DNA of 10,531 nt from JAOSJL01 sp963704035 (GTDB taxonomy: Bacteria > Actinomycetota > Acidimicrobiia > IMCC26256 > JAOSJL01). The translations under genes were made by a program, and so were the position numbers. The notes below the pieces were generated by a model that did not search any database, was not told the origin of the DNA, and worked only from the letters and a program-made list of their open reading frames with translations. The first letter of the stretch is position 1. Every line of letters begins with the position of its first letter. Positions 1-6,076 of the stretch are shown here, one piece after another. The stretch is from positions 1 through 10,531 of the forward strand of contig CAVPGR010000001.1 in assembly GCA_963704035.1 (NCBI GenBank), in the 5' to 3' direction.

Positions 1-295
1 TCGTCGAGTTGAACGTATCCCACGGTGTAGGGCACGAAATCGTCGTCGGTGGGGCCGATGTACGGCTCTTTGACAGGGAAGCTCTGTGTCGTGAAGGTCC
101 AGAGCGTGCCACGACGCGGCAGCAGAGTCTGCTCCATCTGCTCGCCCGAACACCGCGGACACCCGGCGTTGACCGGAAATGTGGTCGTCCCGCAGTGGAC
201 GCAGCGGCTCCCGATGAGGCGGGCGTCGTCCCCGGTCGTGGTCAGGATGCCGTCGGCGATGAGCCGTTGGGCGCGCGCGGATTTGTCGTGACCAT
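1..295 (-). CDS. Zn-ribbon/OB-fold (DUF35-type) acyl-CoA-associated protein, 5' part, with a probable frameshift
   Basis: The gene runs off the left edge, so only about the first 100 residues are visible. After repair the start reads MVTTNPRARAQRLIADG, followed by a zinc ribbon with CVHC and CPRC (Cys 33, 36, 47, 50). The start of an OB-fold follows (GTLWTFTTQSFPVKEPY). This is the layout of the DUF35 family, small partners of thiolases and MaoC hydratases in acyl-CoA and steroid side-chain catabolism that probably help bind CoA substrates. The ATG at 293-295 is out of frame with the zinc ribbon, and the ribbon frame has no ATG, GTG or TTG after its upstream stop. Adding one CG unit to the alternating tract at 271-279 restores a complete N-terminus. 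The gap to the upstream enoyl-CoA hydratase is 73 bases. A promoter-like element places the predicted transcription start on the ATG itself, suggesting leaderless translation. Family is fairly sure; the exact partner is unknown. Confidence 0.8.
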
Positions 296-319
296 GCCGC
301 TACGTTAACGATGGTTCAC
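295..319 (-). promoter_or_regulatory. Promoter-like element, copy A, spaced for a leaderless start
   Basis: On the minus strand the order is GTGAAC (319-314), five bases, TTAACGT (308-302), then six bases to the ATG at 295. TAACGT fits the actinobacterial -10 pattern TANNNT, and six bases is the usual distance to a transcription start, which would fall on the A of the ATG. No Shine-Dalgarno sequence precedes this ATG. The same element recurs at 1226, 5911, 5996 and 8161. Calling it a promoter is inference from position and pattern. Confidence 0.5.
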
Positions 320-321
320 TG

Positions 322-352
322 CGGTGTCCAGCATCGTCGGTGTCCAGCATCG
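322..352. repeat. 15-bp direct repeat, period 16
   Basis: CGGTGTCCAGCATCG occurs at 322-336 and again at 338-352, separated by a single T. It lies in the 73-base gap between the enoyl-CoA hydratase stop and the next start. It looks like a recent short tandem duplication. No protein-binding role can be read from it. Confidence 0.85.
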
Positions 353-368
353 GGATAGGAACCTGGCA

Positions 369-1172
369 CTACTGGTTCCGGAACTCGGGGGGCCGCTTCT
401 CCACGAACGCGGCGACCGCCTCGGGCATGTCCTCGGTCTGGACACACATGATCTGCGTCCGGTTCTCCAACGCCAGGGCAGCGTGCAGGCTCGAGGCGTC
501 GAGGTTCGCCCACATGACCTCCTTGGTCATGCGCACACCGAACGGGCTGTTGCGCACGATCTGGCCTGCGATCTCCAGGGCGGCGTCGACGACCTCGCCG
601 TCGGGCACCACGCGCAGGACCAGACCCGATCGGAGGGCCTCGTCGGCTTCCACCAGGCGGCCCGTGAGCATCATCTCGAACGCGGCGGTCGGGCCGACGA
701 TGCGGGGCAGCAGATAGCTGGCACCGACGTCGCAGCCCGAGATGCCGAGACGGACGAACGCCGCATTGAACTTCGCCGAGGAAGCGGCGATCCGCGTGTC
801 GGCCGCCAACGCCAGTGAAAGGCCGGCTCCGGCGGCGGGACCGTTCACGGCCGCAATGATCGGCTGAGGCGTCGAGATCAGGCGAGTGGTGATCGAAGCG
901 AAGGCCTCCTGGACGCGGATGCCGTTGACGGGCCCGGAGAGGTTCTCCCCATCGTCGGTCGCCTGCATTTCATCCAGTTCGTGTCCCGAGCAGAAGCCCC
1001 GACCGGCTCCCGTCAGCAGGATGACTCGGCACGTCTCGTCGCGTCCCAGCGCGTCGAACGTCTCGTGGAATTCGTCGATCATCTCCAGGGTCATGGAGTT
1101 CAGAGTGTCGGGACGGTTCAGTGTCACGAGTGACACGCCGTCCCCGCTGGTCTCTACGAGAATGTTGCTCAC
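369..1172 (-). CDS. Enoyl-CoA hydratase/isomerase (crotonase) family protein
   Basis: A 267-residue crotonase-fold protein of normal family length. The GTG start is set by GGAGGA seven bases upstream (1185-1180). The first oxyanion-hole segment is GAGRGFCSGHEL (residues 55-66). The second helix region is VNGPAAGAGLSLALAAD (109-125), followed by FNAAFVRLGISGCDVG (135-150). True hydratases carry one catalytic Glu after the GGG of the second helix and another in the PEI motif. Here these positions hold residues of AGLS and AAFV, so both are missing. Asp148 in the CDVG motif remains and may correspond to the acidic residue used by dienoyl-CoA isomerases. It is therefore safer to call this a crotonase-family isomerase or hydratase of unknown substrate than a standard fatty-acid hydratase. 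It is divergent from the hydrolase remnant and amidase, and the DUF35 gene follows on the same strand. Confidence 0.9.
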   Translation of the reverse strand: MSNILVETSGDGVSLVTLNRPDTLNSMTLEMIDEFHETFDALGRDETCRVILLTGAGRGFCSGHELDEMQATDDGENLSGPVNGIRVQEAFASITTRLISTPQPIIAAVNGPAAGAGLSLALAADTRIAASSAKFNAAFVRLGISGCDVGASYLLPRIVGPTAAFEMMLTGRLVEADEALRSGLVLRVVPDGEVVDAALEIAGQIVRNSPFGVRMTKEVMWANLDASSLHAALALENRTQIMCVQTEDMPEAVAAFVEKRPPEFRNQ

Positions 1173-1225
1173 GGTCGGGTCCTCCGTGGTCGGACGCTGG
1201 AGCGGGGCGTGTGACGCCCGGTTCT

Positions 1226-1252
1226 GTGAACGGTAACTAGCCTCCGGGTGTG
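1226..1252 (+). promoter_or_regulatory. Promoter-like element, copy B, in a divergent gap
   Basis: GTGAAC (1226-1231), five bases, then CTAGCCTC (1237-1244). TAGCCT at 1238-1243 fits TANNNT, and six bases later a GTG at 1250 opens a reading frame, again the leaderless spacing. On the opposite strand the same segment reads TAGTTACCGT, which also holds TANNNT patterns facing the enoyl-CoA hydratase at 1172. A bidirectional promoter or shared operator is possible. Confidence 0.45.
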
Positions 1253-1515
1253 ACCGGGGAACGCGGCGAGATCATCCTGGCCGGCGGTGCCGTGGTCGTC
1301 TTCGAGTCGACGCCTGGATCGACGCCCGCGACGTCGGCTCTGCACACCCGGTCGGTCGCGCGTGGGGCAGCCGTGTCGTGCGTTGTGTGGCGACTCGCCG
1401 CCCCGATCTCGTGCGGTCGCTGTCGCTTCTCGAAGCGGGTGGCCTCGTCCAGCCGGGTCTCGACGCCGAGGTTCACCGCGCCATGCTCACGAGGAAGAGG
1501 AGAGGAGCAACGTGA
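1250..1515 (+). pseudogene. Remnant of an alpha/beta-hydrolase gene
   Basis: Protein-like sequence is split over two frames. From the GTG at 1250 the frame reads VTGERGEIILAGGAVVVFE, which resembles the first strands of an alpha/beta-hydrolase. From about 1300 a different frame reads VDAWIDARDVGSAHPVG, then GRAWGSRVVRC and RRPDLVRSLSLLEAGGLV, ending at TGA 1513-1515. The second part resembles the nucleophile-elbow region of alpha/beta-hydrolases (pattern GHxxGxRVARxxAxxxPxLVRxLxLLxAGG). The elbow here has Ala where the Ser or Asp nucleophile is usual. About 60-70 residues between the pieces and the whole C-terminal half with the catalytic His are absent, so this cannot be a working hydrolase. 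The end overlaps the amidase start by 4 bases (GTGA), so translation of the remnant could still feed the amidase. The alternative is a short uncharacterised protein. Confidence 0.5.
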
Positions 1516-2933
1516 ACAGCACGAGATTCGACGGTGATCTCGCCTACACCCCGGCGCTCGAGCAGGCGGCCATGCTCCGACGTCGCGAGCTCAGATCGGT
1601 CGCCCTGACCGAGCTCTATCTCGGGAGGATCGAGGAGCTCAACGGCCGCCTCGGGCACTTCCTCACCGTCGTGGAGGATCAGGCGCTCGAAGCGGCGCGG
1701 CTCGCCGACAGGCAGCTCGACGAGGACGCCGACGCAGCTCCAGCCTATTGCGGCGTTCCGACCTCCATCAAGGATCTGGTGGACACGGCGGGTATCCGGA
1801 CCACGCACGGCACGGCCACCTTTGCCGACCGGGTTCCCGACGAGGATGCGGAGGTCGCACGGCGCATACGGGCAGCGGGGTTCGTGATCCTCGGCAAGAC
1901 CAACACTCCCGAGTTCGGGATGGCGCCCGTCACCGAGTCGCCCGCGTATCCACCCGCGCGCAATCCATGGAACACCGAGCACACGACGGGCGGATCCTCG
2001 GGCGGGGCGGCCGGGTCGGTGGCGGCAGGCCTGTCGGCCGTCGCCCACGCCTCCGACGGTGGAGGGTCGGTACGCATCCCGTCGGGTCTATGCGGCGACG
2101 TGGGCATCAAGCCGTGCCGCGGCAGGATCACACGTGCCCCCGACCCGCAAGACCCGTTCGCCACCGACGGGTCCATCGCCCGCACCGTGGCCGACGCGGC
2201 GGCGTTCCTCGACGTCATGGCGGGACCCGGTGTGGGCGACGCCTCCTGGGCGCCTCCGCTCGAACGACCGCTCATCGAGGAGGTCGGCGCGGCACCGGGT
2301 CGGCTACGGATCGCGTGGACCGATGAGCCGTTCGTCGACGGCGTCAGCACCGAGCCCCCGCACCGGCGGGCACTCGACGACACGGTCGGGCTTCTCGAGG
2401 GTCTGGGCCACGATGTGGCGGAGGGCCGGCCGTTCTGGGACGCCGGGATCACCGACCAGATCGTGGCTCTCTTCGCGGCGCAGGGGGCGTCGCGGCCCGA
2501 TCTTCCGCCCTTGGACACCCTCGATCCGCCGACGCGCATGCTGTTCGAGAGCGCGGCGCTGTTCAGCGCCACCGACATCGCCTCCGCGCAGCGGCAGCTC
2601 GCGCTCAACTGCCGCAAGACCGTCTCGTTCTTCGAGGAGATCGACGTTCTCGTGACACCGACGTTGCCGATCAGAGCACCCCGGGTGGGTGAGTTCTCCA
2701 CGGGGGAGCTGGGCGACGAAGGCGTCATGAAGTACCGGGCGCTGGCCGCATTCACCTCGACGTGGAATCTGACGGGTCAACCTGCCATCACGTTGCCGTT
2801 GTCCGTGGACGACGGCCTGCCGATCGGCATCCAGTTCGTCGGTCGGCCCGCCGACGAGGCCACCCTCGTACGACTGGCCGCCCAGATCGAGGAGGCCGCC
2901 CCCTGGCAGGACCGTCGACCACCGGGCTGCTGA
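1512..2933 (+). CDS. Amidase-signature family hydrolase
   Basis: A 473-residue amidase-signature enzyme of normal length, hydrolysing a C-N amide bond to a carboxylate. The Ser-cisSer-Lys triad is visible. Lys87 lies in PTSIKDLVDTAG, Ser162 in GGSSGG (160-165), and the nucleophile Ser186 in DGGGSVRIPSG (182-192). TNTPEFGM (130-137) is also typical. The GTG at 1512 is chosen because a purine-rich AGGAGAGGAG ribosome site stands just before it and the family N-terminus begins there; the same frame stays open to 1287, but that part is not amidase-like. No signal peptide is seen, so it is probably cytoplasmic. Members include GatA, fatty-acid amide hydrolases and many catabolic amidases. No GatB or GatC gene is nearby, which favours a catabolic role, perhaps releasing an acid for the beta-oxidation genes. 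The substrate cannot be read from sequence. Confidence 0.93.
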   Translation: MNSTRFDGDLAYTPALEQAAMLRRRELRSVALTELYLGRIEELNGRLGHFLTVVEDQALEAARLADRQLDEDADAAPAYCGVPTSIKDLVDTAGIRTTHGTATFADRVPDEDAEVARRIRAAGFVILGKTNTPEFGMAPVTESPAYPPARNPWNTEHTTGGSSGGAAGSVAAGLSAVAHASDGGGSVRIPSGLCGDVGIKPCRGRITRAPDPQDPFATDGSIARTVADAAAFLDVMAGPGVGDASWAPPLERPLIEEVGAAPGRLRIAWTDEPFVDGVSTEPPHRRALDDTVGLLEGLGHDVAEGRPFWDAGITDQIVALFAAQGASRPDLPPLDTLDPPTRMLFESAALFSATDIASAQRQLALNCRKTVSFFEEIDVLVTPTLPIRAPRVGEFSTGELGDEGVMKYRALAAFTSTWNLTGQPAITLPLSVDDGLPIGIQFVGRPADEATLVRLAAQIEEAAPWQDRRPPGC

Positions 2934-2949
2934 GGACCGGGTTCGGCGG

Positions 2950-2976
2950 AGCCGGGCTGTCGAAGACGCCTCGGCT
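2950..2976. terminator. Possible hairpin between convergent genes
   Basis: AGCCGGGC (2950-2957) can pair with GCCTCGGCT (2968-2976), giving an 8-bp stem with one bulged T and a 10-base loop. It sits in the 59-base gap between the amidase stop and the end of the convergent isomerase gene, where a two-way terminator would be expected. There is no T tract on either side, so this is a weak call. Confidence 0.3.
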
Positions 2977-2992
2977 GGAGGATGGGAAGAGG

Positions 2993-3742
2993 TCAGGAGC
3001 TCCCGTCGGCGAGTCGACGGACGACCAGCTCGGTCAGGACGTCGAGCTCGCGCTGGACTGCGTCGCCGAGGATCTTCGAGCGGGCGTCCACGAGCAATTG
3101 CTTGGTGGCGCGCAGCGAGTGCCGATCACCCCCGGCCACCGAATCCGCCAGGGCGAGCGCTTCGTCGAGCAGCCGGTCGGCGGGAACCGATCGCAGTGCC
3201 AGCCCGAGCTCGACGGCTTCGTCGGCTTCGATCCAGTCTCCGACCATGAGCATCCGGGCCGCCTGTTGCGGACCGATCGCGGCAGGGAGCAACGCGCTGC
3301 TCCCGGCTTCGGGAGACACACCGATCCTCGCGAAGGGTGTACGCAAGCGCGCGTCACCGGCGAGGAGGACAAGGTCGCAGTGGAGCAGCATGGTCATCCC
3401 GATACCGACCCCGACGCCGTTGACCGCCGCCACGAGGGGCTTGGGGAAGGCGGCGAGGGTCTCGACGAACGTGATGAAGGCATCGAGGATGCGTTGGGGG
3501 TCCGGCGCGTCGCCGCCCAGCACCCGCGTGTCGGCACCCGATGAGAATGCGCGACCCGCCCCGGTGACGACCGTGACCACGACGTCGTCGTCGCAACCGG
3601 CGGCTGTCAGCGTTGCCGTCATGTCCTCGTACTGCGCGGCGTCGAAGGCGTTGAGGGCATCCGGGCGGTTCATCGTCACCAACCGGACACCGTTCCCACG
3701 ATCCTCGGTGAGCACGCGTGGTTCTGCGTCGCCTCCGCTCAC
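2993..3742 (-). CDS. Crotonase-family protein, Delta3-Delta2-enoyl-CoA-isomerase-like
   Basis: A 249-residue crotonase. The GTG start overlaps the stop of the upstream MaoC gene by four bases (GTGA); a longer frame to 3829 lies wholly inside that gene and is rejected. Features are GAGRAFSSGAD (61-71), VNGVGVGIGMTMLLHCD (108-124) and RTPFARIGVSPEAGSSALLP (134-153). The hydratase Glu of the second helix is replaced by Met (GIGM), while Glu145 in the SPEAGSS motif is kept. That pattern (F-x-x-x-G-x-SPE-x-x-SS) is the signature of peroxisomal-type Delta3,Delta2-enoyl-CoA isomerases, which move a double bond so beta-oxidation can proceed. It is the third gene of the dehydrogenase-dehydratase-isomerase operon. 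Simple hydratase activity is less likely given the missing Glu. Family call is sure, isomerase assignment fairly so. Confidence 0.88.
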   Translation of the reverse strand: MSGGDAEPRVLTEDRGNGVRLVTMNRPDALNAFDAAQYEDMTATLTAAGCDDDVVVTVVTGAGRAFSSGADTRVLGGDAPDPQRILDAFITFVETLAAFPKPLVAAVNGVGVGIGMTMLLHCDLVLLAGDARLRTPFARIGVSPEAGSSALLPAAIGPQQAARMLMVGDWIEADEAVELGLALRSVPADRLLDEALALADSVAGGDRHSLRATKQLLVDARSKILGDAVQRELDVLTELVVRRLADGSS

Positions 3743-4602
3743 GAAGCCTTCCGGAACAGACCGTCGCCGAAGACCACACGACCGTCGCTCCCGCTCACCC
3801 CGAAGACGGCGCTGTCGCCATCGACCCACATGCGCGTGGTCAGCGTCTCGCCGGGCATCACCGGCGACGTGAACTTCCCTTCGATGTGGCCGAATTTCGC
3901 CGGATCGGAGTCACACAGGGTGTGCAGCAGCGCGCGTCCGGCATGGCCGAAGGTGCACAGCCCGTGCAGGATCGGGCGTTCGAAGCCCGCCATCTCGGCC
4001 ATCCAGGGGTCGGAGTGCAAAGGGTTGCGGTCGCCGCTCAGCCGGTAGAGCAACGGCTGGTCGGGGCGGATGTCGTAGGCGACCTCGTGGTCGGGCGAAC
4101 GGTCGGGTTGCGGGTTGTTGTCGCCCGAGGGCCCGCGTTCTCCTCCGAAGCCACCCTCGCCGCGCAGCACGAGGGTTGTGCGGGTTGTGTACAGCGGATC
4201 CCCGTCGCTGACGAGGTTCGCGGAGCTCTCGAGCACCACGATGGCCGCCTTGCCCTTGTCCCACACCTCGACCAGGGTCGTGGTGGCCTCGACCTCGCCC
4301 TCGGCCGGGAACTCCCGGTGGAGTGTGACCGATTGTCCACCGTGCAGGAGTTGGGTGAAGTCGAACTCGCCGATCAGGCCGATGGCGTCGCCGACGCCTC
4401 CGGTGTCGATCACGACGGGCATCGTGGGTAGGGCCTTTTGGGGCACGTCGTGCGAGTTCTCGGTGGTGAACTCGAGCTCGAACCCGACAGGGTCCGTGAT
4501 GCCTGCACCCACGCCCAGGGCGTAGAGGAGGGAATCCTTGGAGCTCCACGAACCCCGCGAAGCTTCGAGCGAGAGTCCGACGTTCTTGTCACTGACGGCC
4601 AT
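3739..4602 (-). CDS. Two-domain MaoC-type (hydratase-2) enoyl-CoA dehydratase
   Basis: A 287-residue double hot-dog protein, the usual length for bacterial homologues of the hydratase-2 part of multifunctional enzyme 2. The N-terminal half (about 1-150) is the degenerate hot dog that shapes the acyl pocket. The C-terminal half carries the catalytic motif YRLSGDRNPLHSDP (186-199) followed by FERPILHGLCTFG, with Asp191, Asn193 and His196 as the active-site set. Such enzymes hydrate trans-2-enoyl-CoA to (R)-3-hydroxyacyl-CoA, including bulky branched or steroid side-chain substrates. The ATG start is backed by GGAGG six bases upstream. It lies 45 bases after the acyl-CoA dehydrogenase and overlaps the isomerase by four bases, so the three are one transcription unit. 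The insert rich in Gly, Asp and Pro at 148-172 is the interdomain loop. Confidence 0.93.
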   Translation of the reverse strand: MAVSDKNVGLSLEASRGSWSSKDSLLYALGVGAGITDPVGFELEFTTENSHDVPQKALPTMPVVIDTGGVGDAIGLIGEFDFTQLLHGGQSVTLHREFPAEGEVEATTTLVEVWDKGKAAIVVLESSANLVSDGDPLYTTRTTLVLRGEGGFGGERGPSGDNNPQPDRSPDHEVAYDIRPDQPLLYRLSGDRNPLHSDPWMAEMAGFERPILHGLCTFGHAGRALLHTLCDSDPAKFGHIEGKFTSPVMPGETLTTRMWVDGDSAVFGVSGSDGRVVFGDGLFRKAS

Positions 4603-4647
4603 GATTTCCTCCGGTGGGGGTCGCCCGCGCTCGGGGCGGGGAACATC

Positions 4648-5877
4648 CTAAGAGATGAGTAGGTCCTTGAACGGAGTGTCGCGGGGCGGGCCGGGCTCTT
4701 TGGGCAGACCCAGAACCCGTTCACCGATGATGTTGCGCTGCACCTCGTCGGAGCCGCCGGCGATCCGCAGCGACGGCGCCGCCAGGAGCGTCTCCCACCA
4801 CTCGTTGGCGAACTCGTCCGGGTACCTCACGACCGAGGCAGGGCCCGCGATCCGCACCCCGAGGTCTGCGGCGTCGTTCAGCAGGCGCGCCATGGCCAGT
4901 TTGGCCACCGAGGCTTCCGCTCCCGGGAACCGTCCCTGCGAGATTTCCGTGATGAGCCTCAAGCCGATGAAGCGCATCGTCTCGGCCCGGATGCAGATGT
5001 CTGCCAGTTCCTGGCGGGTTCGGGGATCCACGACGCCGCCCGTCGCCTGCCGTCGGGCCAGCGCGATGAGAGCATCGACGATCCCGCCCGCGCCGAACTC
5101 GCCCATCATCGAGCGTTCGTGCAACAAAGTGGTCTGGGCGACGCGCCACCCGTCGTGCAGGTCGCCGATTCGGCAGTCGTCGGGTAGTCGCACATCGTCG
5201 AAGAAGACCTCGTTGAAGTGCGAGAGCCCCGTCATCTGGCGGAGCGGTCGGATCTCGATTCCCGGCGTCTCCATGTCGAGGAGGAACCACGTGATGCCCT
5301 GGTGTTTCGGAGCCTCGGGATTCGTGCGCGCGAGGAGGAATCCCCATTTGGAGTAGTGCGCTCCCGACGACCAGACCTTCTGGCCGTTGACGATCCACTC
5401 GTCTCCGTCGGCCACGGCCTCGGTCCGCAGCGATGCGAGGTCGGACCCGGCGCCGGGCTCGGAGAACAGCTGGCACCAGATCTCCTCTCCCGAGAGCAGC
5501 GGGGGGAGGAAGCGCCGCTTCTGCTCCTCGGTGCCGTGGGCGATGACCGTCGGCCCGCCGAGCGAGACCCCGATGCGGAACACGGCGTCAGGGATGTCGA
5601 AGTGTGCACACTCCTGGCCCCAGATGACCTGCTCCATGAACGACGCGCCCCGACCGCCGTACTCGGTCGGCCAGTTGACGCCCGCCCAGCCATCGGCCGC
5701 GGCTTTGGCCTGCCACTGCGAGGCACGGGCGATGTCGTCGAGGGAGTCACCTTCGCGGCCGAGGACGGACAGGACTCCCTGGGGGCTGTCGCCGGTGCGC
5801 GGTTCGGCGTGCGCCTCCAGCCACGTCCGGGCCTCGCGTCGGAACTGCGCTTCCTCGGGCGTGTCCTGGAAATCCAT
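4648..5877 (-). CDS. Acyl-CoA dehydrogenase (FadE-like)
   Basis: A 409-residue flavoprotein that introduces the alpha-beta double bond in an acyl-CoA. The ATG at 5877 (MDFQDTPEEAQFRREA) matches the family N-terminus and has AAGGGAG nine bases upstream; an extension to 5961 would run through the promoter element and is rejected. FAD/substrate motifs are CQLFSEPGAGSDLA (135-148), WIVNGQKVWSSGAHYSKWGF (161-180) and RIAGGSDEVQRNIIGERVLG (371-390). The usual C-terminal catalytic Glu (YEGT in medium-chain enzymes) is Gly here (IAGGS). The base may instead be Glu254 in TTLLHERSMMG, the position used by isovaleryl- and long-chain dehydrogenases. Some actinobacterial FadE proteins of steroid side-chain degradation act as heteromers, but no second FadE is in the window. 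First gene of the operon with the MaoC dehydratase and isomerase. Confidence 0.94.
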   Translation of the reverse strand: MDFQDTPEEAQFRREARTWLEAHAEPRTGDSPQGVLSVLGREGDSLDDIARASQWQAKAAADGWAGVNWPTEYGGRGASFMEQVIWGQECAHFDIPDAVFRIGVSLGGPTVIAHGTEEQKRRFLPPLLSGEEIWCQLFSEPGAGSDLASLRTEAVADGDEWIVNGQKVWSSGAHYSKWGFLLARTNPEAPKHQGITWFLLDMETPGIEIRPLRQMTGLSHFNEVFFDDVRLPDDCRIGDLHDGWRVAQTTLLHERSMMGEFGAGGIVDALIALARRQATGGVVDPRTRQELADICIRAETMRFIGLRLITEISQGRFPGAEASVAKLAMARLLNDAADLGVRIAGPASVVRYPDEFANEWWETLLAAPSLRIAGGSDEVQRNIIGERVLGLPKEPGPPRDTPFKDLLIS

Positions 5878-5910
5878 GCTCGCCGGCTCCCTTTCGATCG
5901 GGCATGACGT

Positions 5911-5929
5911 GTGAACGAACATTAACATC
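5911..5929 (+). promoter_or_regulatory. Promoter-like element, copy C, in a divergent gap
   Basis: GTGAAC (5911-5916), five bases, TTAACATC (5922-5929). TAACAT at 5923-5928 fits the -10 pattern, pointing towards the binding-protein gene. On the minus strand the segment contains TAATGT, about 40 bases before the dehydrogenase start, so it may serve that operon as well. It is one of two copies in this 199-base gap. The rest of the gap shows no further obvious structure. Confidence 0.45.
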
Positions 5930-5995
5930 GGTGGCACGCGCCGACTTTCTGGAGCAGCCATGGCCGAAACGTGGGTGAGGGTGATTGACGGGAGC

Positions 5996-6014
5996 GTGAA
6001 CGGTCGTTAGCGTC
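5996..6014 (+). promoter_or_regulatory. Promoter-like element, copy D, upstream of the binding protein
   Basis: GTGAAC (5996-6001), five bases, TTAGCGTC (6007-6014). TAGCGT at 6008-6013 fits TANNNT and would start transcription near 6020, giving the binding-protein mRNA a leader of about 57 bases with a clear ribosome site. It is the copy nearest that gene and so its most likely promoter. Confidence 0.5.
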
Positions 6015-6076
6015 CCTGGTAGTCGGTGCGCGACCGCAGCGATCCAGGATCGGATGTTCTCGAGGGGGAGCAGCAG

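Noticed and set aside
3743..3829. Longer start for the isomerase-like crotonase at 3829
   Set aside because: The extra residues are Arg-rich and lie wholly inside the MaoC gene; the GTG at 3742 forms a normal 4-base overlap and starts at the family N-terminus.
4618..4640. GC-rich 5-bp stem in the gap between the dehydrogenase and MaoC genes
   Set aside because: Such short stems are common in this base composition, there is no T tract, and operon structure argues against termination here.
5931..5978. Short frame after promoter copy C (GTG 5931, 15 codons) as a leader peptide
   Set aside because: No ribosome site, no codon pattern of an attenuator, and the start is only two bases after the -10-like element, upstream of the expected transcription start.
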